DNA of 64,000 nucleotides from Caballeronia sordidicola (GTDB lineage: Bacteria; Pseudomonadota; Gammaproteobacteria; Burkholderiales; Burkholderiaceae): the NCBI RefSeq assembly GCF_001544455.2, contig NZ_FCOC02000002.1:310001-374000 (forward strand), in the 5' to 3' direction. Numbering within the stretch: position 1 is the stretch's first letter; each line of letters starts with the position of its first letter. Under the pieces are notes generated by a model. It saw only the letters and a list, made by a program, of their open reading frames with translations, did not search any database and had not been told where the DNA came from. A program made the translations under genes and the position numbers. Positions 37,201-45,155 of this stretch are shown one piece after another.

Positions 37201-37826
37201 GTATGCGCCACATCGGCAATGAGTTCGCGCCACAGGTCCGCCTGCCAGCACTGTTCCCCGGGCAGCGGATGCGGGTCGCCTCGCGCGTCCAGCACAATGT
37301 CGTCGCCCCGGGCCCAGCACGCCAGCCAGTCGGAGCGGTACATCTGGTACTGGTCGAACAGATCGGCGATGCGCTCGGCGAGCTGGAAACGCTTGCGACG
37401 GTCGTCGTCGTGGCTGATGAAGCGCCGCAGAGGCTCGAACGCGGGACGGTCGATGAGCGCGGGCAAGACCCGCATCAGCCGCCAGACGAGACGCGATTCG
37501 TCGAATGGCGAAACCTCGGCCACCGCCGACGCGCCCAGCACGGCGCGATACGCCTGCCAGATGAAGCGCGAAGGCAGCGAGATTTCCAGCGCCGCCGCGA
37601 TGCCGCAGCCACCGGAGCCTGTCGCGGGATCGCGATCGGCGGCGAGCGCGAGCTTCAGCCATTGTGCAATGCCATTGCTCTGCACGAGTATTGTCTCGTT
37701 CTCGAGCGGCGCGAGCGGGTAACGCTTCATCCATTCGACAAGCAGATCGCGAAGACGCTCGGATCGGTTGCCGTGGATGAGCATCAGCCCTGGAGAAATG
37801 GAATTCGAGGTCAAGAAAAGCTCCAT
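34206..37826 (-). CDS. recC: RecC, exonuclease V gamma subunit
   Basis: From the ATG at 37826 (MELFLTSN) the protein has 1206 residues; an upstream frame to 37853 adds 9 doubtful residues. The chain starts with the typical RecC opening, LMLIHGNRSERLRDLLVEWMKRYPLAPLENETILVQSNGIAQWLKL. It has the inactive helicase and nuclease folds expected of the Chi-recognising subunit. It is the first gene of the recC-recB-recD operon. The Sir2 gene at 38015 precedes it in the same direction after a 188-nt gap, which may hold the operon promoter. Confidence 0.93.
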   Translation of the reverse strand: MELFLTSNSISPGLMLIHGNRSERLRDLLVEWMKRYPLAPLENETILVQSNGIAQWLKLALAADRDPATGSGGCGIAAALEISLPSRFIWQAYRAVLGASAVAEVSPFDESRLVWRLMRVLPALIDRPAFEPLRRFISHDDDRRKRFQLAERIADLFDQYQMYRSDWLACWARGDDIVLDARGDPHPLPGEQCWQADLWRELIADVAHTTDGGVAQDAMSNGGRAAVHEAFLRRAVTWDSDARPAGLPRRVIVFGISSLPRQSLEALAALARWTQVLMCVPNPCAHYWADIVPDKELLRAQHSRQQRREGAPTELPSDQLHLHAHPLLASWGKQGRDFIGLLDEFDSAEARDRYRPQFAGIGQRIDLFEERDAASLLQQLQDDIRDLRPLRETQTEWPPVDPATDNSIRFHVAHSAQREVEILHDQLLAAFNADRSLGPRDIIVMVPDIEAYAPHIQSVFGLLDREDPRYIPFSVADRGQRKADPLVGALEMLIGLPHSRVTVSDLLDLLDVPALRRRFGIDESDLPTLRAWMRGANVRWGLHAEHRASLDLPRDDHAAAPHTWMFGLRRMLLGYAVGGDAHAWRDIEPFGEVGGLDAALLGPLVRLIDELDNAWQALREPATPAVWCERLRAIKQAFFSAEDGNDAYTLARLDNILQTWLDACAEAGLVDALPLSVVGDYWLNQLDEGGLSQRFFAGTVTFATLMPMRAIPFRLVCLLGMNDGDYPRTRVPTDFDLMHGHYRPGDRSRREDDRYLLLEAVLSARDYLHVSWVGRSINDNSERPPSVLIGQLRDHLAQGWQLLHASHDDRHALIQSLTVEHRLQPFSVEYFPVDSAAATSSPLFTYAAEWRSAPRENGMRASAPDTPLDAVARDEPLSLRELADFLRSPVKAFFSQRLRVALDAQEEASDDQEPFELNALDTWKLQDELIRAQATEVHRGDQDEAAIVAALEVRLGVIRRRGDVMAGGFGDLARASLIEPMDKLFAEYRAQLERWPVAIAREHEIGFQMAGEHGPLAIADWLGQWRADAGGKLARLLLETSELVDARARRYRYPKLIGPWVQHLAANLEGRCVTTVIVSKKGTVELPPLKEDVAAAHLGALLRAWEEGMRRPLPLAVESAFEWLFASGGAPRDEARSEQDLVAADKAARDKYNGGYSPGEMDRSASLRRAYPDFDALSASGEFASLAATLLGPLIGAVKNNAGAKE

Positions 37827-38014
37827 GAGCGCGAGCAAACAAAATCGGCACACTCGGGCGATGCGTGTCCGGATTCCGTTTGCGCAATGCGCGTGGTCGT
37901 GAGTTGACTGGTGCTATGCACGTCTGCAGGCGGCATCACAGCGCGGCATTGTCGTCATGTCGCAAAAATGCGCCGGTAGTCGACGGGTCCGCGGCACCCA
38001 CCCTTGTCTCGATG

Positions 38015-38851
38015 TCATCGGGTCTGCGTGCCAAGGGAGTGGTCGATCGCGATGAGAGTTTCGAGCGCGCTGCCCCGAATGCCAACGCCCATCGCCGGAT
38101 CGATCTGTGGCTCGCGAGCATTGATGCGGATGACGCGCGGCCCGCATCGCTCGCTGAAACGGCGGATGGTCGGCAGCGCAGTGCCTGCGCCGATCTCGAC
38201 TATCACTGGCCGTTCGACAGATGCGATCCAGCGCTGAAGACGCGTTTCCTGTTCATCCGTGCGCCTCGGCAGCCAGGCGGAATCACCGAACATCAGGATG
38301 TTGGGACGGGCGATTCCGCCGCATATTGGGCAACGTGGCAACGCACAGAGAAGGCGGCAGGACTTCTCGTCGAGTTCTGGCTCGAACCCGGCTGCGGGCC
38401 AGGTGCGCGAGCAGCAAGGCGCCATGCATTGCATGTAGTGGATCGAACCGTGACACTCCGCGACAAGTTCGTCGGCAAAGCCCGCGCGCTGAAACTGGCC
38501 ATCGACGTTGCTGGTGTAAACGAATGCACCGTGCGGCATGCGCTCTGCCCAGCGTCTGAGGATGGCGAAGCCAGCGTGCGGCTTAATCTCGCGATACAGC
38601 TTCAGGCGATGGCCGTAAAACCCCCACGCCAGCGCGGGGTCTTCGTGGAACGATGCCGGATTGGCAATCGCTTCGAAGCTGATCTGTGCCGTGCCCAGCG
38701 CGGGATAGGCGCGCCACAGCCCCTCATTGCCGCGAAAGTCGGGCAGCCCCGAGTCCACGCCCATGCCCGCGCCTGCTGTCACCAGCAGGCCGTCCGCATC
38801 GTGCAGCCAGGCAGCGGCCTGCGCCATTGCCCGTTGTTGTTCTCCCATCAC
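38015..38851 (-). CDS. Sir2-family NAD-dependent protein deacylase, intact
   Basis: The protein has 278 residues. It shows the NAD loop GAGMGVDSGLPDFRG (27-41), TSNVD (113-117), the catalytic His134 in ECHGS, zinc-type cysteines (C142, C146 or C147, then CPICGG) and GAGTALPTIR. It should use NAD to remove acyl groups from lysine. It is a clear paralogue of the broken copy at 25322, on the other side of recBCD. Most bacterial Sir2 enzymes of the CobB type are about 240 residues; this is a longer branch, seen in the literature as a stand-alone type. A defence role is possible but not shown. Confidence 0.88.
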   Translation of the reverse strand: MMGEQQRAMAQAAAWLHDADGLLVTAGAGMGVDSGLPDFRGNEGLWRAYPALGTAQISFEAIANPASFHEDPALAWGFYGHRLKLYREIKPHAGFAILRRWAERMPHGAFVYTSNVDGQFQRAGFADELVAECHGSIHYMQCMAPCCSRTWPAAGFEPELDEKSCRLLCALPRCPICGGIARPNILMFGDSAWLPRRTDEQETRLQRWIASVERPVIVEIGAGTALPTIRRFSERCGPRVIRINAREPQIDPAMGVGIRGSALETLIAIDHSLGTQTR

Positions 38852-38936
38852 GTTCGGCCCTCGTATCCCCGTCTGCGTATTGCCCGCTGCTGCGTATTTG
38901 TCGAAGTGCCGCGATTCCGTACGACGGCTTCAAACG

Positions 38937-39140
38937 TCAGCCGCCCTTGAGACGGTGCAAGGTCAGTTCGGCAAGCGCTGCAGCGCCGTCCAGCGGGCCC
39001 GCCACGGTTCGCTCCAGGTCTTCACTGCCACATGCCGCGCATTCGCCGGGCAGGACCACTGCGTCGCTGCGCTGCGGATACACATGACGGCAGCCGCATG
39101 AACGACACGTCAGTTTCATCGGGGGAGCGGGAATTGGCAT
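38937..39140 (-). CDS. Small zinc-ribbon protein
   Basis: The protein has 67 residues from the ATG at 39140, or 60 from the ATG at 39119 (MKLTCRSCGC); neither has a clear ribosome site. Two CxxC-type pairs (CRSCGC and CAACG) form a likely zinc ribbon. The rest is short and helical (AALAELTLHRLKGG). It follows in the same direction as its neighbours. The function is unknown. Confidence 0.6.
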   Translation of the reverse strand: MPIPAPPMKLTCRSCGCRHVYPQRSDAVVLPGECAACGSEDLERTVAGPLDGAAALAELTLHRLKGG

Positions 39141-39186
39141 GACGAGGACGCGCGCCGGAAAAGCGATTCGACGCTGGGTTGGCAGG

Positions 39187-39330
39187 TCAAACTGCGCCGG
39201 ACGTGGCGTTCTGTGCGTCGCGGCGCACCTTTTCAATGTACTTGCCAAGCGCGACCGTCGACAGAATGCCGGTGGCAAAGACAATTGCAAATGCTGCGAG
39301 GCTTTCCAGCGGAGAATTGTTGTTTAGCAT
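39187..39330 (-). CDS. Small single-pass membrane protein, 47 aa
   Basis: The ATG at 39330 has a GGAAGAGA ribosome site and decides the start; the longer frame to 39417 does not. One membrane helix (about 8-30, SLAAFAIVFATGILSTVALG) is followed by a positively charged tail. The topology would put the tail in the cytoplasm. No family is recognised. Small proteins of this kind can be toxins or regulators, but nothing here shows that. Confidence 0.55.
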   Translation of the reverse strand: MLNNNSPLESLAAFAIVFATGILSTVALGKYIEKVRRDAQNATSGAV

Positions 39331-39578
39331 ATCGGTCTCTTCCAGGTTAGTACGGCGTGTTGATGCCGCCAATGTCGCCCCCGCTCTCACGAGTTGCACG
39401 GCGCGAGGCATGTTCAACTGAGTTCACGCAGATAGTTTGCATGGCGCTTTGGACAAACGACGTCCTGATTGCACGAGCCGATACCTTGTTACACCTGCGC
39501 ATTTACGGCACATAACTGAATTTCTTTAAGTATTCGCTCACAAAGTTTTGCTTGTGAATCGCAGCGAGCGTGTCGCCG

Positions 39579-39785
39579 CTATCTGACCGTGCGCCAGATC
39601 AACGCCGAAAGCTGATTGCCCGTGCCGATGATCCGGTAGTGGCTGTCGCGTGTCAGATCGGACTTCGGGTCGTATTCGCCGACCCGGTTGTAACGCGCGT
39701 CGCGGGCAATCTGTTTGCCGCCAGACTCGGTCACGATGGTGCCGATGATGTGATAGTGGTCGTCTCTCAGGTATTCGGTGGCCAT
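39579..39785 (-). CDS. Small protein with two copies of a HY(H/R)IIGT motif, 68 aa
   Basis: The ATG at 39785 follows a GGGGAGC ribosome site. The sequence has an internal repeat: DDHYHIIGTI near the start and DSHYRIIGTG in the second half, each next to a charged stretch (YLR, DLTR). These look like two short beta-hairpin units, similar to small proteins of unknown function widespread in Burkholderia. There are no Cys residues, no signal and no membrane helix. A one-mismatch GGACA-N5-CGTCC palindrome lies 66 nt upstream. Confidence 0.6.
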   Translation of the reverse strand: MATEYLRDDHYHIIGTIVTESGGKQIARDARYNRVGEYDPKSDLTRDSHYRIIGTGNQLSALIWRTVR

Positions 39786-39850
39786 TAGTGCTCCCCGTAG
39801 CGTCTGGATATATGCAGGCATTGCGATGACCGGACTATAGGCGCGCATTG

Positions 39851-39865
39851 GGACAATTCGCGTCC
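39851..39865. promoter_or_regulatory. GGACA-N5-CGTCC, degenerate copy 5 of the palindrome
   Basis: Arms GGACA and CGTCC (one mismatch) around ATTCG, with an extra G and C outside. It is upstream of the 68-aa gene, the same relation as copies 1, 2 and 4 to their genes. Confidence 0.35.
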
Positions 39866-40693
39866 CGAAGGCTTCGACAAAGCACAAGGGCGCCGTGGCT
39901 TCGCCTGAAAGAGTTTGCGCAGGTCGTCGCAGGATATAGACGCTGATTCGAGACAATGAAGTTGGTCATAGCTGCCTCTCGTAGGCTGCCGTTTTAAAGG
40001 GACAATGTTTTTCACCATCGGTTGGGGCAGAGTCGGTCACGGATTGTGTGGGACAACCCAACCTCGCCCTCTACGCCATATCTCAAAAGATCAACGTTAG
40101 CGGTCGACTCACTACCGTGGTTCGAGCCGCCATGGCTATACGGACTGTTTTTTGTGCGGATCAGCAACTCGAATGGCCGCCTGAGCGCGAAGATGAGAAT
40201 CCCACTACCCGCGAAACCATATTTCAGGTGTGTTCAGTCGTCCAGCGAGTAAGGAATTCCCACTGCCAACAAAAGATCTTCCACATTCTCGTCTTTGTCC
40301 ACTGCATTTCGTTTTCCGGCTTGGGCAGTTTCAATTTGTACGCAAACCCGGTCCAGTCTCCTGGAGTCCCGCCGAACGATATTTCAGAAAGGACACCGTC
40401 AGGCGGGACTCGTTACGAAGAGCTTACGGGACTCGCGACGAAGATTTTCGCTCGTACAGTCGTTATCAATAATGCGCTTCGGAATTGAGATGCAGTGGCA
40501 GGTTCGGCTGTTCAGCGAGTGGTGAATACGCAAACCCATAGTAAGTTCGGCCTCCGTTTCTGGATTCGCCGATTTGACGAACGCGTAAATGCACCATCGT
40601 TGTGGACATCGAATGTTCCGAGTCAACTGCGACATCACGACACCCTCACTGCCTCAAAGGAGACGCATGAACGCTTCTGGGCCATACCAACGG
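39866..40693. other. Gene-poor decayed region
   Basis: These 828 nt hold several open frames, but none has plausible composition together with a ribosome site. The stretch is less GC-rich than the flanks. It probably held the rest of the dynamin gene that is cut at 40694. Confidence 0.4.
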
Positions 40694-41044
40694 TCACTCG
40701 CGGATATCGGCAAAGCGAAGCTCGGCGGGCAGGGCCGTTTCGGGCGTGATCGCAACCGGCAGCAGATTATCGCCAGTCACCGTGTTGATGAGCGAGGACT
40801 TGCCCGGGCTGAACGACCCGACCACAGGAACGATCAGTTGCTGAATAAGGACGCTGCCCAATATGCACTGGATGCGCTGGAAAGGCGTGTCGAGAGCCTG
40901 GCGAGCAACACCACCTGGAGCGTCGACCAGGTCGTGGAGCCTTTTCAGACGATCAATCGGTAAAGCTTTGGACTTCAACGTGGGTGGAATTGCCGTTGGA
41001 AGACTGACGTGTAATGAACGCGGATGGGCAAAGATCGCTGTCAA
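40694..41044 (-). pseudogene. Dynamin-family GTPase, truncated after the G1-G2 region
   Basis: Only 116 residues remain. The end shows a textbook dynamin P-loop and switch: VVGSFSPGKSSLINTVTGDN, then LLPVAITPETALPAELRFAD. A stop follows three residues later. Full bacterial dynamins have 500-700 residues or more, so the GTPase, stalk and membrane parts are gone. It lies 152 nt downstream of the EcsC-like gene in the same direction. EcsC-like proteins and dynamins often occur together, so the remnant fits a once complete pair. Confidence 0.7.
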
Positions 41045-41196
41045 AACGGGAATCAGGAACTGGCTTTCGTCGGTACGTACTTCCTTTACATACCGACGGC
41101 CGTGCGCATAGCCTGCTGCCCCTGTTTAGCCTGGTTCCGACCGACTGGAGTCCACGTTATAGGTAGCAAACTGGTTATTTAAGGTGTGACATTCGC

Positions 41197-41850
41197 TCAG
41201 GTTTCCACGACCTCATGGACGATCTTTCCTGTGATAAAGATGTCACGTGCGGCATTACCGATCATGTTAGTAACCGTCGCGTCAAACGCCCCGCCGATCA
41301 CGCCGCCGAGGAACGGCACCATCTTTGTCAGATTTACGACACCTTGGCTCCCCGCCTTCGTCACAAGCCGAAACCCGACCGCCTGATTGATCTTCGTGAT
41401 AACGGCACCGCTGATCTTGTTGATCGCGAGCTGTACGGCCTTCTGACCTACCTGAACCCCCACGTCTCGCAGAATTTCCATCGTCGCATCGCCTGCGAGA
41501 CACGCGAGAACCAACGTACGAACCTTGTCGCTCCTGAGATCATGTCCGCCCATCTTTGCGATGGCCGCGATCATCCGGATCTGTAGATACAGCACGGAAG
41601 CGAGATTGGCCGGGATGGCTACCGGCAACGTGGCGAATCCACCTAATCCGGTCACAAACCCCGCGGCACCCGCTTTCGTGTTCTGCCAGCGAATCAGGGA
41701 ATTCACCTTGTCGACGAGGGGACCTTCCTCCTTCATGTACTCGTCGGCCATTTCCTTGGCAGAATCGGTACCCATAGCGCCGTCGACAGCCTTGTCATAG
41801 GCCCAGTGCAGCACTTCGATGATTTTCTCTTTTGTTATCAGGTCACTCAT
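41197..41850 (-). CDS. EcsC-family protein
   Basis: The protein has 217 residues. Start MSDLITKEKIIEVLHWAYDKAV is followed by an amphipathic helix region, a glycine-rich hydrophobic core (GAAGFVTGLGGFATLPVAIPANLASVLYLQIRMIAAIA, about 62-100) and further hydrophobic helices near FLGGVIGGAFDATVTNMIG. This is the EcsC plan, which is membrane-associated. The gene is intact, while its dynamin neighbour is broken. EcsC-like proteins were first seen next to ABC transporters; here the dynamin partner suggests membrane remodelling or defence. Confidence 0.78.
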   Translation of the reverse strand: MSDLITKEKIIEVLHWAYDKAVDGAMGTDSAKEMADEYMKEEGPLVDKVNSLIRWQNTKAGAAGFVTGLGGFATLPVAIPANLASVLYLQIRMIAAIAKMGGHDLRSDKVRTLVLACLAGDATMEILRDVGVQVGQKAVQLAINKISGAVITKINQAVGFRLVTKAGSQGVVNLTKMVPFLGGVIGGAFDATVTNMIGNAARDIFITGKIVHEVVET

Positions 41851-42201
41851 TCTCGGTCACATGTTGTTTGGATTTTTCAGGTAGACGGATGCAGATGTCC
41901 GCCGCTCTCATCTACTACTAACGGCTCCCAGTAGAAAAAACTTAACTGTGTACTCAGCCGGTGCGCTGGACTGCGAGAGAACGGCAAACGTCGCATGCAA
42001 CATCTGAGCAGTCCCTACCGACGAATGCCGATGACCCCGCTGGTCATCAAAGAACAGATTCGGCGTCAACCCTGACAGAATCCGGGCCATTTCCATCCCA
42101 CCCAGAGAAGACGGTTGGCCGGAGCGACGCGCCCTAACCATTCAGCATGGTAGTCACATACGGTCTCTGACTACAGATGTGTCTGGTGAATTGTGCCAAC
42201 C

Positions 42202-42657
42202 TCAGTTCAGCGTTATGGACACTTCTTGCGTCGAACGCTTGTTGAAGTCGATCAGTCCGCTTTCGTTATGAGACTGCACCACGTACTGAAGCATTGACCC
42301 AAATCGTTGAACAATCGCAGCAAATTGTCCAGCAATCAAACCCTGCGCATACGGCATGGCATATGACACCGTCAAATCCTCATCGGCGTCGAGACTGAAC
42401 ACCGGAAGAAAAATCTTTCCGTTCAGTAGATGTTCAAGGTGCACCTTACTGGCTTTTGATTCTTCATTACGCAACGGGAGAAAGCTCCACAAGCGGATAA
42501 ATTTCGGGTCGTCTACAACCGAGACGCTGTACCAAATACCCGATTCGCTCTTCAGGCCGATGCGATTTTCATCAACACTTACAATTGAAAGTCCACTATC
42601 AGTCAAGCGATCCGACAGCAGTTCAAGCGTTATCTGGTCCTCAGTCCATACAAGCAT
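42202..42657 (-). CDS. YbjN-like protein
   Basis: From the ATG at 42657 (GGGAGG ribosome site) the protein has 151 residues. The fold resembles the type III secretion chaperone-like YbjN family: TLELLSDRLTDSGLSIVSVDENRIGLKSES at the start, then WYSVSVVDDPKFIRLWSFLPL, and a closing helix AAIVQRFGSMLQYVV. Such proteins are small sensory or chaperone-like factors, with no enzymatic residues. It follows the broken PD-(D/E)XK-like gene by 51 nt. Confidence 0.6.
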   Translation of the reverse strand: MLVWTEDQITLELLSDRLTDSGLSIVSVDENRIGLKSESGIWYSVSVVDDPKFIRLWSFLPLRNEESKASKVHLEHLLNGKIFLPVFSLDADEDLTVSYAMPYAQGLIAGQFAAIVQRFGSMLQYVVQSHNESGLIDFNKRSTQEVSITLN

Positions 42658-42708
42658 CGCAGCCTCCCGTTGTATATGCAGTAGACACCCCGAACAGCGC
42701 ACCGAAGG

Positions 42709-43216
42709 TCAAGGATTCTTTACGCTAAAGATCGGAAGATGCACTGAGATGTCTTCATGCGATATGTATCGCTCGAACTTCGCGCAGCCGTCGGGCCATC
42801 GGCCATAAATTTTCTAGGAGCAGTCAGCACCGTATCGAAGTCGGCATAGTCACCGTACGGGGGATTGTCCGCCATATGTCTTGCTCGCGCCAAATAGAAG
42901 TCGGGCTGGTCGGGTGTGAACGTTCCAGTTGCCAGCGTGTTCTCGATATGAAGCGCAAACCTTGTGGAGCCGGGTTTGCTAAACATGAGAAGGATATCGG
43001 TCTCGCTTTCGAGCCGCCGGGTTTCGGTCGAACCTGTCGCTGGGTCACGGAAGGCAACAGACATGCTGCGCCACGGATGGTCGGACTGTAACGAATAATA
43101 GATGGCCCCGTCCCCGTGAATTTCGTGCGAGTCAGAAACCAGTCAGCGAAGTCTCTGGAAAACCTGAAAGCATCTCCGCTAGCCCTGTCGAGCACCTTTT
43201 CCGCAATTTCGCTCAT
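42709..43216 (-). pseudogene. PD-(D/E)XK-like nuclease-fold gene with two frameshifts
   Basis: From the ATG at 43216 the frame reads MSEIAEKVLDRASGDAFRFS and then KFTG. It must shift by one base (about 43112-43122, a GGGG-rich run) to continue as GDGAIYYSLQ and through ETDILLMF, FALHIENTL, FTPDQPDFYLARA and DTVLTAP. A second shift in an A-run near 42818 leads to KIYGRWPDGCAKFERYISHED and the stop at 42709. D...HIEN-x is the pattern of PD-(D/E)XK nucleases, but the expected Lys of ExK is Thr (ENT). The gene is probably dead. Family assignment is from motif memory. Confidence 0.6.
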
Positions 43217-43388
43217 GACCTCCCCGGTATTTCTTGTTGTACGAATCTGCTTTTACGTCAGAGCGAGAGCGATCATCGGCTTTCGAAACTGAATCGTCAA
43301 GACTGACGAGGCCAGCGACCCAACGCGCAAACGTTTGTCATGCCTGGTCCCACCATATGGCAAGTCGCTATTGCGAATCGCCGCCTAT

Positions 43389-43765
43389 CTACCGCGCCCT
43401 AACGCTTGCCAGGAATCGGACAGCCAACGGTTCAACGATCTTGACACGCCGCAACTGCTTCAACCATCGAGCAGGAATGCCATCGATGCCGTATTTGATA
43501 CCGGTCAGACCATTCGCCACGGCCGAAGTCGTGTCGGTGTCGTGTCCTAAAAGAATCGCAGTCCGCACAGCATCTTCGAATAAACCTTCTTCCAATGCCT
43601 TGCGGGCCGACCAGGTCGTATCGAGCACGTATCCGGTTCCTGATGGTCGGTCCGTTTTCGCAAGCGTCTGAGAACGTTCAGTTCCGTCAGAAGATCCTGA
43701 CCGGCGATTTCTGGAACGTGATCGAGTGGACCGGAAGGCACTATTGGCGTTGCGCATGACATCAA
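43389..43765 (-). pseudogene. ADP-ribosylglycohydrolase, C-terminal fragment
   Basis: The readable part has PSGTGYVLDTTWSARKALEEG and then LLGHDTDTTSAVANGLTGIKYG and IPARWL. The HDTDTTSAVANGL segment is the metal-binding signature of DraG/ARH hydrolases, which remove ADP-ribose from proteins or DNA. Upstream, a protein-like stretch (GPLDHVPEIAGQDLLTELNV) is in another frame, so a one-base shift lies near 43675-43685. The usual N-terminal metal site is absent. A remnant of an ADP-ribosylation antitoxin or regulator is plausible. Confidence 0.65.
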
Positions 43766-43808
43766 TCACGCGGGCTATGCTCGCTGTCACGTTCGCCCAA
43801 ATGCGCAC

Positions 43809-44442
43809 CTTCCCTAACGAATCGTTGGCACACAGTCGGACCAGGATGCTTCGCCAACCATACGCAAAGATAGCTCGATGAGTGAATGGCGCCCGAAACC
43901 GGCGCTAGCCTATCCTGCAATACCTCCATTTCCTTCTATTTTCATCGCGCAATTTGAAACGTTTTCCTGAGCGGCGACAAACGCTGCCAAACTGGCGCGG
44001 ACCGGGATTGCCGGTCTCGTGGAAAGAATGTGGTGGTATTTGCCTTCGGCCGTTCGATGCAGCGCAGACATGCAAGGAACGGGACCAGATACTCCGCTAA
44101 AACTGATTCGCAACAATATGGGGAGCCGCATCACAAGCGAATTCGATACGACAACCACCCACCCCCAAATACGTTCTGAGTTATCCAGCGCGGCATAGTC
44201 GCTCGAAAGCTAAACCGTCTCGTCGAAGTCCACGGATAGCCCTGCGACAATGCATGTCCTGAAGCCAACGTTGTTGCTCCGCCACTGACCGAAAAAAATT
44301 CGTCGTTCCGATGTGTCTCGTTGTCGTCCAAGGTGTACTGCGAACGTCCACAAGGCGCGCGAGTACGGCGTTGACGTGCCAGCCAACGGCATGCAGCATC
44401 GTATAGAAACACCCGATCACCTGATGGAAACGGAGGGACACC
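43809..44442. other. Gene-poor region before the 152-aa gene
   Basis: These 634 nt contain only short open frames without ribosome sites or recognisable motifs. They may hold debris of the missing N-terminal part of the ADP-ribosylglycohydrolase. Confidence 0.4.
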
Positions 44443-44901
44443 ATGCCTGCACCGAAGATGTACACGAAAGCCCAATGGGATGAGTTCGCCCGGCTGCTCG
44501 ATGCGCTACCTGAAAAATCACCTTCGGAGCGGCGTATCACGGTGCGGGATGCGATGCCGAACGTGCGCGCCCATATCGATTCGGCTCGCGCTAAAGGCTA
44601 TTCGGTCGAGCAACTGATAGAGCAAGCGAAACAGGCGGGTATCGATGTGACGACCAGTGCACTTCGATACGCAATGCAGGAAACGAAGAAGCGAAAGGGA
44701 ACCGGTCGTCGACCGGATGGCGCATCCGGGGCTCGCGGGTACACGAATACTTCCCACAACCAATCGGCAAAGCGCACAACCGGTCAGCAAACCAGTCTTG
44801 CACCTCAGGAAAAGACGGTGCGCGAAGACAGCAAACCCGGCTCGATGGTCATCCAGGATGCGTTCAGTTTCAAAATCAACCCCGATATCGAAGACCTTTG
44901 A
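44443..44901 (+). CDS. Hypothetical protein, 152 aa, near the integrase
   Basis: The ATG has a strong ribosome site (CGGAGGGACACC), so the gene is probably real. Residues 1-85 form a neat helical unit (QWDEFARLLDALPEKSPSERRITVRDAMPNVRAHI, then YSVEQLIEQAKQAGIDVTTSALRYAM) resembling small DNA-binding proteins of plasmids and integrative elements. A basic, low-complexity linker (about 86-125) and a hydrophobic end follow. It is the only plus-strand gene between 22.5 and 49 kb, and it lies next to the integrase. A role in element maintenance or mobilisation is a guess. Confidence 0.65.
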   Translation: MPAPKMYTKAQWDEFARLLDALPEKSPSERRITVRDAMPNVRAHIDSARAKGYSVEQLIEQAKQAGIDVTTSALRYAMQETKKRKGTGRRPDGASGARGYTNTSHNQSAKRTTGQQTSLAPQEKTVREDSKPGSMVIQDAFSFKINPDIEDL

Positions 44902-45155
44902 ACCAGACAGCAATACAAACGGACCAGCACGTAGACGTCGTCACAACGCACTCTAACGCGACCCAACGATGCGTGAACTCGGCCGGAGCCGCGTAGTAGA
45001 TGGAAAGCGACATGGATGTTCCGGCGCAAACATTTATCTTGAGCCGCCGATCGCACAGCATCTACTTTGAACGGGCGTTCCGCGACTCAGTTTCCTCGGG
45101 AAGAAAGCCCTGAACCAAGCGCTGACCAGAAACTGATCCCGCCAGGATCTTCGTC

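Noticed and set aside
40048..40488. 146-codon plus-strand frame in the decayed region
   Set aside because: There is no ribosome site or family-like motif; the composition is like random sequence.
40589..40963. 124-codon plus-strand frame with an AAAGGAG site before an internal ATG
   Set aside because: The opposite strand encodes the dynamin P-loop and switch, which is far better evidence; the plus frame is its shadow.
41908..42141. 77-codon minus-strand frame between the EcsC and YbjN-like genes
   Set aside because: No ribosome site and no recognised family; it could be a small gene but I cannot support it.
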